Of a stretch of 64,000 nucleotides of DNA, positions 51,516-59,168 are shown in pieces (the stretch's first letter is position 1; each line of letters begins with the position of its first letter). Under the pieces are notes generated by a model. The model saw only the letters and a list, made by a program, of their open reading frames with translations, searched no databases and was not told the origin of the DNA. The DNA comes from Labilibaculum manganireducens (GTDB lineage Bacteria; Bacteroidota; Bacteroidia; Bacteroidales; Marinifilaceae). The position numbers and the translations under genes were made by a program. The stretch lies in contig NZ_MVDE01000004.1 of NCBI RefSeq assembly GCF_002843385.1, positions 1 through 64,000 of the forward strand. The letters are read 5' to 3'.

Positions 51516-52619
51516 ATGGAGAATTATATGAACGAGGAGATGGACAAAAAAGCCAGGGTGGTATTGGGAATGAGCGGAGGAACCGATTCGTCGGTTGCTG
51601 CAATGATGCTAAAGGAACAAGGCTACCATGTTATTGGTGTTTCTCTTTGGTTTTTTAGTACAGATAATTCCTTTAATCCTGGTGATCCACTGCCCGATTT
51701 TATTGTTGATGCTCAAAAGCTGGCACAGCAATTAGGTCTCGAACATCATGTGATTGATGCACGCAGAGAATTTCGTGATACCATTATTCAATTCTTTTTG
51801 GATGAATATATGGCCGGACGAACTCCCAGTCCTTGTATTCAGTGCAATCCACAACTAAAATGGAAGCTGCTTCTGGAAAAAGCCAATGAATTAAACTGCG
51901 AATTTATTGCTACCGGTCATTACATTCAGATTTGCAAAGAGTCCAACGGATATTATATCTGCAAAGGCAAAGATCCAGCCAAAGACCAATCGTATTTCCT
52001 ATGGAATTTAGGACAGGATATTTTGTCGAGAACCCTTACTCCACTTGGAAAATATACCAAGACAGAGGTTCGGGAAATAGCCGGGGATTTTGGTTTCCAA
52101 GAAGTGGCAAAAAAGAAAGAAAGCATGGGCATCTGTTTTATGGATCGTATGGATTACCGTGATTTTTTACAGGAGATGATTCCTGATTTGGATCAAAAGA
52201 TAGGCCGCGGAAACGTAACCGACACAAAAGGCAATCATTTGGGTTGGCACGATGGATATCCATACTACACAATCGGTCAGAAACGGGGGCTGGATCTGAA
52301 AGAAAAATCAGGTTTGATGGTGAGCCGGATTGATGCCCGTACCAATACGCTTATTCTGGAAAAGAAAGATGATTTGAATCGAATGAATTTAAAAATTTCC
52401 AATTATTATTTTAATGATATTGAGGATAGTAAATTACCGAACATCAGCACCATTGTGCGGGGTCTGGGACTAAATCCACAAAAATACAGCAGTCTGCAAA
52501 TTAACAACGATACAGAATTGGAAGTGAAACTGGAAGATCCGGCATGGGCTATTGCACCCGGACAACCCGTGGCATTCTATATTGGCGATAAATTGATAGG
52601 TGGTGGTTTTGCCGAATAG
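51516..52619 (+). CDS. mnmA: tRNA-specific 2-thiouridylase
   Basis: A 367-residue enzyme that thiolates U34 in the wobble position of Lys, Glu and Gln tRNAs using ATP and sulfur relayed by a persulfide. The PP-loop is GMSGGTDSSVAA (usual SGGVDSS, here Thr). The catalytic cysteines lie in PSPCIQCNP (about 108) and MGICFM (about 208). The C-terminal beta-barrel, beginning near KIGRGNVTDTKGNHLG, binds tRNA. Bacteroidota often carry two MnmA copies; whether another exists cannot be seen here. Monocistronic. Confidence 0.93.
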   Translation: MENYMNEEMDKKARVVLGMSGGTDSSVAAMMLKEQGYHVIGVSLWFFSTDNSFNPGDPLPDFIVDAQKLAQQLGLEHHVIDARREFRDTIIQFFLDEYMAGRTPSPCIQCNPQLKWKLLLEKANELNCEFIATGHYIQICKESNGYYICKGKDPAKDQSYFLWNLGQDILSRTLTPLGKYTKTEVREIAGDFGFQEVAKKKESMGICFMDRMDYRDFLQEMIPDLDQKIGRGNVTDTKGNHLGWHDGYPYYTIGQKRGLDLKEKSGLMVSRIDARTNTLILEKKDDLNRMNLKISNYYFNDIEDSKLPNISTIVRGLGLNPQKYSSLQINNDTELEVKLEDPAWAIAPGQPVAFYIGDKLIGGGFAE

Positions 52620-52625
52620 TTCCGG

Positions 52626-53126
52626 TTAATAAATTGAAGAATTCCGAATGATATCATTCTGCTCATCAATAACCAAATCTGATTCGATACTTTCCTTGAA
52701 ATGATCGACCAATTTATGATCCAAATCATCAAATTCTCTGCATTCCTTATTCAACACACAGAACGTTCCGAATAATTCCCCGTTCGGATAAAAAATTGGC
52801 ATCCCAAGATAGCAGGACATTCCACTGTTACATTTCATTTTATCTTTCCATAAATCATCTTCAGCAGCATCCTTAATGTGAACTTTAGTTTTGCCGGCAA
52901 CAACCGAATCGCAGTAGGAACCAATACTTAACTCTCCTCTATCTCCTATCAAATAAGGATTATCCTCACTTTGGGAACTAACTAATACTTCCAGTTCGTG
53001 AGGATGCAGTTTCATAATCAGAATTGCTGACACCTTCAACAAATCCTCCAACAGATCAACTTTTTCCTGCCACTTCAACAAAATATTCAGATCTATATAT
53101 TGTTTTTCTATTGCATTCATCTCCAT
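52626..53126 (-). CDS. GAF-domain protein
   Basis: About 166 residues from the ATG at 53124-53126 (MEMNAIEKQYIDL); the frame extends to 53234 but overlaps the divergent promoter at 53222. The GAF fold is seen in ILIMKLHPHELEVLVSS, then SYCDSVVAGKTKVHIKDA, then MSCYLGMPIFYPNGELFGTFC (residues about 75-130, Cys-containing). GAF domains bind small ligands such as cyclic nucleotides or tetrapyrroles, or sense redox state. No output domain is present, so it would signal by interaction. Close relatives are usually the sensor part of larger kinases. Confidence 0.82.
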   Translation of the reverse strand: MEMNAIEKQYIDLNILLKWQEKVDLLEDLLKVSAILIMKLHPHELEVLVSSQSEDNPYLIGDRGELSIGSYCDSVVAGKTKVHIKDAAEDDLWKDKMKCNSGMSCYLGMPIFYPNGELFGTFCVLNKECREFDDLDHKLVDHFKESIESDLVIDEQNDIIRNSSIY

Positions 53127-53221
53127 CTGTTTAAAAATCATTTGTAAAGTTATGGAAAAATTAAAGAGAATGTCAATAGTAAATTTGATGCATAATTTTC
53201 TTATTATAATAAATTCTAAAA

Positions 53222-53229
53222 TATCTTTG
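53222..53229 (+). promoter_or_regulatory. -7 box TATCTTTG for the DUF3820 gene
   Basis: Matches TAnnTTTG. It overlaps the GTG at 53229 and so rules that codon out as start. Confidence 0.65.
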
Positions 53230-53252
53230 TGCAAAACAATCTACAAAAGGAT

Positions 53253-53492
53253 ATGGACAATATAGATGGGGATTTAATGAACGAAGAGTTAATCAAATTA
53301 ATTCGAATGAGAATGCCCTATGGAAAATACAAAGGAAGATATCTAATTGATATTCCTGAGCCTTATTTGGTTTGGTACCGGCAAAAAGGTTTTCCTCCCG
53401 GAAAATTAGGCGAAATGCTTGCATCCATGTACGAAATAAAACTAAACGGATTAGAGGAAATGCTGCGTCCGCTTTGCAAAAAATACCAATGA
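53253..53492 (+). CDS. DUF3820 family protein
   Basis: A 79-residue protein from the ATG at 53253, chosen because the promoter box ends at 53229. MPYGKYKGRYLIDIPEPYLVWYRQKGFPPGKLG is the family signature, here given by its key pieces MPYGKYKG, IPEPYLVW and KGFPPGKLG. The family is called a putative quorum-sensing-regulated virulence factor in some databases, but its biochemical role is unclear; the fold resembles a small nucleic-acid-related domain. Divergent from the GAF gene. Confidence 0.85.
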   Translation: MDNIDGDLMNEELIKLIRMRMPYGKYKGRYLIDIPEPYLVWYRQKGFPPGKLGEMLASMYEIKLNGLEEMLRPLCKKYQ

Positions 53493-53546
53493 TCAATGAG
53501 TACAAAATTTAATTTTGCAATTCTTAATTTCTAATTCCTAATTAAT

Positions 53547-54647
53547 TTAGGTATTTGTTTGCAGAGCCATCGATTTAAACAAACACCAAACTTTTTTTCC
53601 TTCGGAAAGTTCCATTTTTAAAAGGGAAGCGTGAGTTATCGAAATCAATAATTTAAAGCCAACATCAACAAGACAATAGTTACGATTCTCTTTTTGAATC
53701 ACTTTTACGATCGTTCCGGGCAACTGATTTCGAATAGAAATATTGGGAATTTCCTCCAATGTTAAGGCAATATCCTCAGGACGAAGCGACACATTCATTT
53801 CATCACCAATCTGGCAGCAATCCAAAACCATTTCCCGCTCAATTCTGATCTCCTCACTGGCATCTTTGTTCGATAAAATAGTTAATCCATTTTTCTTATC
53901 GTGAGCTTCAACCTTAAATTGAATTACATTCATTAAACCGGCACCCCGCATTACATCAAGCATATTCTCCTGCTCAATCAAATCAAGATAGTTTCCGTGC
54001 CCAAGAACGCGTCCGTTTTTGAGCAAAAACAACTCCCGCGTCAAACTTAGTAAATCAGGCAAATCATGACTTACTACAAGCATGGGAATGTTAAATTTTC
54101 GATTGATCTTAATCAGGTAAGGAATAATCTGCCGGCGCAGCTTCACATCCAACGATGAAAAAGGTTCATCCATCAGCAAAAGCTTGGGAGAACTCAGTAA
54201 AGCACGCCCTATGGCTACCCGTTGCTTCTCTCCTCCTGATAATTGTTTGGGTCTTTTTTCAAGCAAATTGTTTAGTTCCAGCAAATTAACCAGTTCGGTA
54301 AATTCTATTACTTGTTTCCCATTCGGGATGTACTTTGCTGCAAAGAGTAAATTTTTCCGAACATTCATGTGCGGAAATAATCTTCCCTCCTGAAACACAT
54401 ATCCAACTTTACGATTTCGGGCCGGTTCGTAAATATTTTTAAAAGTATCTACCATAGTAGTTTCTTCAATTTTCAGGAATCCTTCATCGGGCTTCTCTAA
54501 ACCAACCAATAAGTGCATTAAAGTTGTTTTTCCTGCCCCCGACGGCCCAAAGATTCCCGTGATTCCCTGAATAAAATCTACTTCAATATCCAGAGAAAAA
54601 TCGCCTTTACTACGTTTTAAATGTGCCGACAAAGCGTGCATAAACAA
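53547..54647 (-). CDS. modC: Molybdate ABC transporter ATPase
   Basis: A 366-residue ATPase. Walker A FGPSGAGKTTLMH (about 34-46), LSGGEKQRVAIGRALL, Walker B LLLMDEPFSSLD and the switch His in VVSHDLPD. The C-terminal 65 residues form a TOBE/Mop domain (VSLRPEDIALT, LPGTIVKVI) which binds molybdate and regulates the transporter. Follows modB by 45 bases. With modAB it supplies molybdenum to molybdopterin enzymes; none is visible in this window. Confidence 0.93.
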   Translation of the reverse strand: MFMHALSAHLKRSKGDFSLDIEVDFIQGITGIFGPSGAGKTTLMHLLVGLEKPDEGFLKIEETTMVDTFKNIYEPARNRKVGYVFQEGRLFPHMNVRKNLLFAAKYIPNGKQVIEFTELVNLLELNNLLEKRPKQLSGGEKQRVAIGRALLSSPKLLLMDEPFSSLDVKLRRQIIPYLIKINRKFNIPMLVVSHDLPDLLSLTRELFLLKNGRVLGHGNYLDLIEQENMLDVMRGAGLMNVIQFKVEAHDKKNGLTILSNKDASEEIRIEREMVLDCCQIGDEMNVSLRPEDIALTLEEIPNISIRNQLPGTIVKVIQKENRNYCLVDVGFKLLISITHASLLKMELSEGKKVWCLFKSMALQTNT

Positions 54648-54692
54648 TTGATTATTAAATTATAACTAATTCTCACAACCGGATTCTCAAAC

Positions 54693-55388
54693 TTAGTTTC
54701 GCTTGTGTAATTTTTTCACTAAATATTCAGAAAAAGCCATAGCCAAAAAGGAAAAAAGCACTGCAACCAAAAGCAATCTAAATGCCGAACTTTCCATACC
54801 AGGCATTTGAATCTGATTGAACAAAGCCAATGGAATGGTTTGAGTTTCACCGGAAATATTTCCTGCAAATATAATGGTGGCACCAAATTCACCCAATGAT
54901 CTTGCAAATGAGAGTACAAAACCACTGATAATACCTGGCAATGCCAATGGTAAAGTCACTCTAACAAAACTTTGAAAAGTACTGGCTCCCAAAGTTTTCG
55001 CGGCTTCTTCAAATCCAGGATCAACCATTTCTATGGAAAGTCGAATGGCACGCACAGCCAAGGGAAAAGAAACAATCATGGAAGCAATTACGGCAGCATA
55101 ATAAGTAAAGGCGATTCTGATTCCGAGGAGCTCGTTCAACCAGTGACCAATCAGTCCTTTAGTACCCAATAATAGCAACAGAATAAAACCTGTAGCAACA
55201 GGTGGTAAAACCAAGGGTAAATTTATAAATCCTTCAATTAAAGATTTTCCCCGAAAAGTTTTACGGGCCAGCCACCAGCCCATCAAAACAGCAATGGGTA
55301 AAACCAAAACAGCACACCACAAAGCCACTTTAAACGAAAGACCGATTGCACTCATTTCTGTTTCCGAAAATACGAACCAATGCTCCAT
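54693..55388 (-). CDS. modB: Molybdate ABC transporter permease
   Basis: A 231-residue inner-membrane permease with five to six hydrophobic segments. It carries the EAA-loop typical of binding-protein permeases (EEAAKTLGASTFQSFVRVTLP, read in its key pieces EEAAKTLGAS and LPLALPG, about 135-160). It starts two bases after the modA stop. Confidence 0.94.
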   Translation of the reverse strand: MEHWFVFSETEMSAIGLSFKVALWCAVLVLPIAVLMGWWLARKTFRGKSLIEGFINLPLVLPPVATGFILLLLLGTKGLIGHWLNELLGIRIAFTYYAAVIASMIVSFPLAVRAIRLSIEMVDPGFEEAAKTLGASTFQSFVRVTLPLALPGIISGFVLSFARSLGEFGATIIFAGNISGETQTIPLALFNQIQMPGMESSAFRLLLVAVLFSFLAMAFSEYLVKKLHKRN

Positions 55389-55390
55389 AA

Positions 55391-56170
55391 TTAGTCTATT
55401 TTAAAACCATTTTTTTTCCAAATAGATTTGGCTTTATCCTCATTTAAAAAGGCAACGAATGCCTCCAGTTTTTTATCTGAATTTATTTTGCCTGCACCGT
55501 AATACAGTATTGGATCACAATCTGTCACTGCAAATTCATAAACTGTTCTCACTTTTTTAGATTTCTTTGCATCTGATGAATATACCATCCCCATTTCAAC
55601 CTCTCCCATCTCAACCATAAAAAGGGCATCTCTAACATCCTTAGCAGGTAATATTCGTTTGGCAAGTCTATTTTCCCATGAATTATTTATCATGATTTGT
55701 CTGGCATACTTACCTGCAGGAACATGATCCGGATCACCAATGGAGATTCGACCTTTGAATAAATCGGGGAAATTAACTATCGAAACAGAATCCAGATACA
55801 AATCTGTATTCTCGATGGGTACAATAGCCACCATTCTATTTTCAACCAGACTTCGAATCGAATTTCGATCCACCAATTGCAACGAATCCAAATAATGCAT
55901 CCACTCCCTGCTGGCCGAAACATAGTAGTCGAACTCAGCACCACTTTCAATTTGTCTGGCCAATATACCCGATGATGCAAAATTCAGACGAACACTTATT
56001 CCTGTCTCCTTCTTAAACTCGTGAGCAATTTCATTCATCACATCAATAACGCTTGCTGCTGCAAAAACACTAATCGAGTTAGCGGATTTATTGTGAGATG
56101 AGCACGATAATAAAAAAACAAATAGGAGCAAAAAGAGATACTGTATCTTCGTTTTCAACAATAATTTCAT
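55391..56170 (-). CDS. modA: Molybdate-binding lipoprotein
   Basis: A 259-residue substrate-binding lipoprotein (lipobox LFVFLLSC, Cys23). The mature protein has the ModA opening ISVFAAASVIDVMNEIAHEF and the ligand-site pieces NFASSGILARQIESGAEFD and IGDPDHVPAGKYARQIM. It captures molybdate or tungstate for ModB. It is the first gene of modABC; no molybdate-responsive operator was recognised upstream. Confidence 0.93.
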   Translation of the reverse strand: MKLLLKTKIQYLFLLLFVFLLSCSSHNKSANSISVFAAASVIDVMNEIAHEFKKETGISVRLNFASSGILARQIESGAEFDYYVSASREWMHYLDSLQLVDRNSIRSLVENRMVAIVPIENTDLYLDSVSIVNFPDLFKGRISIGDPDHVPAGKYARQIMINNSWENRLAKRILPAKDVRDALFMVEMGEVEMGMVYSSDAKKSKKVRTVYEFAVTDCDPILYYGAGKINSDKKLEAFVAFLNEDKAKSIWKKNGFKID

Positions 56171-56242
56171 AGGGCTATTAGATTAGTTGGGGTTTGAAGA
56201 CTTGAAAATAGCAATTTTTCCTAAGATTAAAGCTTTCCATAA

Positions 56243-56434
56243 GTAGAAGAGCATGGAATTAAAATTGGAGATGAACGTGAAATCAGGTTAAACCTAACGC
56301 ATCAAGATATTGCAAACCTTACTGCCACAACACGACAAACGCTTACATCAACTTTTAATAAGTTAGAACGAAATTGCAGTATCACTTACAATAGAAGAAA
56401 AATTCTTATAAGAAAACCAGAGGAATTGCTGTAG
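56243..56434 (+). pseudogene. C-terminal relic of a Crp-family regulator
   Basis: A 63-codon frame closed by TAG at 56432-56434 and preceded by a stop at 56240. It reads GIKIGDEREIRLNLTHQDIA, NLTATTRQTLTSTFNKLERN and ITYNRRKILIRK, an almost complete HTH_Crp domain with recognition helix. No start codon and no cyclic-nucleotide-binding domain remain. It is on the plus strand between modA and the MsrQ-like gene. It differs clearly from the HTH of the intact Crp/Fnr gene at 57279-57983, so it is not a copy of that gene. Confidence 0.75.
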
Positions 56435-56463
56435 GCTTTTGCAGACTGCATTCAAAAATCAGC

Positions 56464-57126
56464 CTAAAACCCCTTAGCTTTTTTCATTCGTAATTCTTCC
56501 AAACGCGAACGTATTGGTTTGTGCCTGATTATAAAACCCAGCCCTAGTAAACAAACATAAATAAGCCAGTCTTCGTTTAGCAATATAACATGCAAAACGA
56601 CCAAACCTGCAGCCACATACGCCAATTTGTGAAGTTTTTTCCAGTTCTTTTTCAATAACTTCATAGACCTTTTATTGGATGTTATCATTAAAGCAAATAC
56701 AATAATTCCAGCCAAGAATCCGGTTACAAGTTTTACTTCACTAAAAATGGCTAAAAATCCCTCGTACTTGATAAAAAAAGAAAAATGCAAAAGGGCATAA
56801 ACTCCTGTTGTTATACCAATTGCCTGACGGGTACGCAAATTACTTGTCCATCCAAAAAGAATACGTACAGGTGTACACATTAAAATGGCTATCAGAAAAC
56901 GAATGCCCCATTTTCCTGTAGTATGAATCGCATATTTAATACCCGGTACTGCATCAACATCCATTTTCTCAGCTAGTTCGGGAGATAATTCGTAATCATC
57001 AAAAATGAGAAAATCATAATTGTTATTCTCAAAATTAAAATTTGCCAATTCGTACAAGCTCAACAAAGGAACAAACGCAATGATGCAAACTAAAATCCAT
57101 CCCCTGTTTTTCTTCAGCCAATTCAT
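56464..57126 (-). CDS. MsrQ-like haem-binding membrane protein
   Basis: About 220 residues from the ATG at 57124-57126 (MNWLKKNRGW), chosen because the upstream 36 codons do not look like protein of this family. It has six hydrophobic segments of the ferric-reductase-like type. TGKWGIRFLIAILMCTPVRILFGW, in its key pieces TGKWGIRF and MCTPVRILFG, with LRTRQAIG, LLHFSFF and KKLHKLAYVAAGLVVLHV, is the MsrQ/YedZ pattern; the His residues bind haem. MsrQ passes quinol electrons to MsrP, which repairs oxidised methionines in the periplasm. No msrP is adjacent, so the partner may be elsewhere or different. Confidence 0.8.
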   Translation of the reverse strand: MNWLKKNRGWILVCIIAFVPLLSLYELANFNFENNNYDFLIFDDYELSPELAEKMDVDAVPGIKYAIHTTGKWGIRFLIAILMCTPVRILFGWTSNLRTRQAIGITTGVYALLHFSFFIKYEGFLAIFSEVKLVTGFLAGIIVFALMITSNKRSMKLLKKNWKKLHKLAYVAAGLVVLHVILLNEDWLIYVCLLGLGFIIRHKPIRSRLEELRMKKAKGF

Positions 57127-57278
57127 ATAAAACTCAAAATTAATAACGCAGAATCTCTTTCCAGAGGTAATATAAAATAAAGCCGGAAACATCATGTTGG
57201 GCTCTTTCAATAAGTAAAGATGGGGAAAAAACAAGAGATGATAAATACCAACATTTAGGTATTAAAAAAAGGAATGAA

Positions 57279-57983
57279 TTACCCTACACGGCTAATTTGC
57301 TTTAATTTATCCATATCCAGTATTGAAATACAACGGCCATTTACTTTTATAATCTTATCGGATTCAAAACCACAAATCTGCTTCGACACACTTTCCCGAC
57401 TGGTTCCAATCATACAAGCAATTTCTTTACGGCTAAGTGGTAAGATGAAATTCGGAGAATTAAAAATCACATTTGCAAAATACAAAAGGGCATCGGCAAC
57501 TTTGCCAAAAATCTTTTTTTGATGCTGAACGATAAAACGATGATAATTCCTCACACTATCATTACATACCGAAGACAAAATCTCATATCCAAACCTTCCG
57601 TTTTCTTTAATAAAAGCTGAAAAAACAGGAAGCTTAATATAACAAACAGTTACATTGGTTAAAGCCATGTAAGAATAGTGAGTTATAGTGTCGCTAAAAA
57701 TCGAATGCAAGCCGAGATAAGAATGAGGTTTAATAACCTGAAGAATATATTCCTGATGCTGATCACCTTTTCCATATTCTTTCACAAGACCACTTTTTAA
57801 GTATACAACATAGTTTGCCAAAGCACCTTCCGACAATATAATTTCTCCCTTTTCAAATGAAGCTTCGTAACAATTATCACATAACAAAGACAAGTCATCG
57901 TTAGAAAGCATTTGAACAGCACAAGATTTGTCTGCACAAGTTTCACAATTCGAAAAAACAAAGGTATCTGATCGCTGCAACAT
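57279..57983 (-). CDS. Crp/Fnr-family regulator with N-terminal cysteines
   Basis: About 234 residues from the ATG at 57981-57983, supported by a -7 box at 58003. The N-terminus contains NCETCADKSC and LLCDNC, a cysteine set reminiscent of iron-sulfur Fnr-like sensors in Bacteroidota; whether it binds a cluster is unknown. The cyclic-nucleotide-binding-like domain follows (FEKGEIILSEGALANYVVYL), then a winged HTH with LSRKEIACMIGTSRESVSKQ. It may respond to oxygen, NO or redox state. It precedes the MsrQ-like gene on the same strand with a gap of 150 bases. Confidence 0.85.
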   Translation of the reverse strand: MLQRSDTFVFSNCETCADKSCAVQMLSNDDLSLLCDNCYEASFEKGEIILSEGALANYVVYLKSGLVKEYGKGDQHQEYILQVIKPHSYLGLHSIFSDTITHYSYMALTNVTVCYIKLPVFSAFIKENGRFGYEILSSVCNDSVRNYHRFIVQHQKKIFGKVADALLYFANVIFNSPNFILPLSRKEIACMIGTSRESVSKQICGFESDKIIKVNGRCISILDMDKLKQISRVG

Positions 57984-58002
57984 AATAATGTAATATATAT
58001 CA

Positions 58003-58010
58003 CAAATATA
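58003..58010 (-). promoter_or_regulatory. -7 box TATATTTG for the Crp/Fnr gene
   Basis: Minus-strand match to TAnnTTTG, 20 bases before the ATG at 57983; excludes the upstream start at 58034. Confidence 0.55.
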
Positions 58011-58318
58011 TGATAAAACATTCACAATAAGCAATTATTATACCCGTAACTTAGGGTGTGATTTTACAGTAAACGAAAAAATTATTAAAAACCCACCCCT
58101 CCTTAGTTCAATATTGTTTATTGATTATGTAATATTTTCCCTTTGGATGATCAGCATATCCATTGAGAGCTAACGATAAATTTTACTGCATATTCTATTG
58201 CAAATTTGGGCTGTCGCTTGTGATTTTGTCTTTTGTTGATGTGCTGCTCTTTTCAAAAGGTTTTTCACTAAAAAAACAACTCTAAATACTTAGGATTATG
58301 TTGCCTTTATAAATAAAA

Positions 58319-58344
58319 AAGGATCGACTGTTCAGACGATCCTT
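58319..58344 (-). terminator. Terminator after the coiled-coil membrane protein gene
   Basis: Perfect 8-bp stem AAGGATCG/CGATCCTT (58319-58326 and 58337-58344) followed on the minus strand by a T-run (plus-strand A-run 58315-58320). The interval 58035-58318 holds no gene. Confidence 0.85.
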
Positions 58345-58367
58345 TGTGCTTCTATAAAATTAGATTG

Positions 58368-59072
58368 CTATAAACCTAAATTCTTATTTTTTATTACCTC
58401 ATCCTGAAGTTTCCTTGCCAATTTTTGCTCACGAACAAGTGCATTTTTGCGATGAGTATCGAATTCCTCACGTACATCTTCCAGAGTCTCTTTGGTTTCT
58501 ACTGTTACAACATTACTTCTTTTAAACAAAAAGAAACACAAACCAGCAATCGCAAGCGATCCAAAAATTAAAATCCACATGATGGTATTGTAAGTGGATT
58601 TTGGCAGTTGCATTCCCAACAGACTCATACTATCTTTTGAATTAATCGTTTCTTCCAATTGATTTTTTACTGTTTGCAATTCTTTTTTTAGAGAACCAAT
58701 TTCTGTATTTTGATTTTCAAGCAAAGATTTTGTATCCGACAAATTCTTTTTTACAAAATTCAACGAATCTGTAACATTAGACTGAAACTTTTCTAAAGAG
58801 CTAATTTTAACAACTTTATAGTCTTCATACCGATTGGATTTTGTCATCATATAATCAAACTGCTCTTTAATGGTTCCTTCATCAAGATATGCTTTGACAG
58901 GCTTTCTTACGACAGGTTTCGCAACAGCTGGAGTAATAACCTCCTGCTTAGTTGTTTCTTGCTTCTTCACTTCTGTTTTTACTTCGTTAGAAGTTTCTGT
59001 TGTCTGCGCAAATATTGCAGATGAAAACAAGATGAAAAGGGCGGTTGAAAATAATGTTTTGTACAACTTCAT
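58368..59072 (-). CDS. Exported coiled-coil membrane protein
   Basis: A 234-residue protein with a signal peptide (about 1-22), a Lys/Glu/Thr-rich stretch (25-60), a coiled coil (about 95-150: LENQNTEIGSLKKELQTV), one membrane segment (about 155-177: IMWILIFGSLAIAGLCFFLF) and a basic cytosolic tail. This layout matches uncharacterised Bacteroidota proteins sometimes annotated as tRNA-synthetase-like or hypothetical; it has no enzyme motif. Upstream is ppc on the same strand, 96 bases away. Function unknown. Confidence 0.6.
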   Translation of the reverse strand: MKLYKTLFSTALFILFSSAIFAQTTETSNEVKTEVKKQETTKQEVITPAVAKPVVRKPVKAYLDEGTIKEQFDYMMTKSNRYEDYKVVKISSLEKFQSNVTDSLNFVKKNLSDTKSLLENQNTEIGSLKKELQTVKNQLEETINSKDSMSLLGMQLPKSTYNTIMWILIFGSLAIAGLCFFLFKRSNVVTVETKETLEDVREEFDTHRKNALVREQKLARKLQDEVIKNKNLGL

Positions 59073-59168
59073 TGGGATTCTTTTTGTTTTAATTCGTTTC
59101 TCAATTACAAAGAAAACGATATTCGACTTAGAAAATTGTTAGTATTGAGTAAAATTTCTTAAACTAAT

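Noticed and set aside
56464..57234. MsrQ-like start at 57234
   Set aside because: The first 36 codons lack family resemblance; the ATG at 57126 begins the usual basic N-terminus before the first helix.
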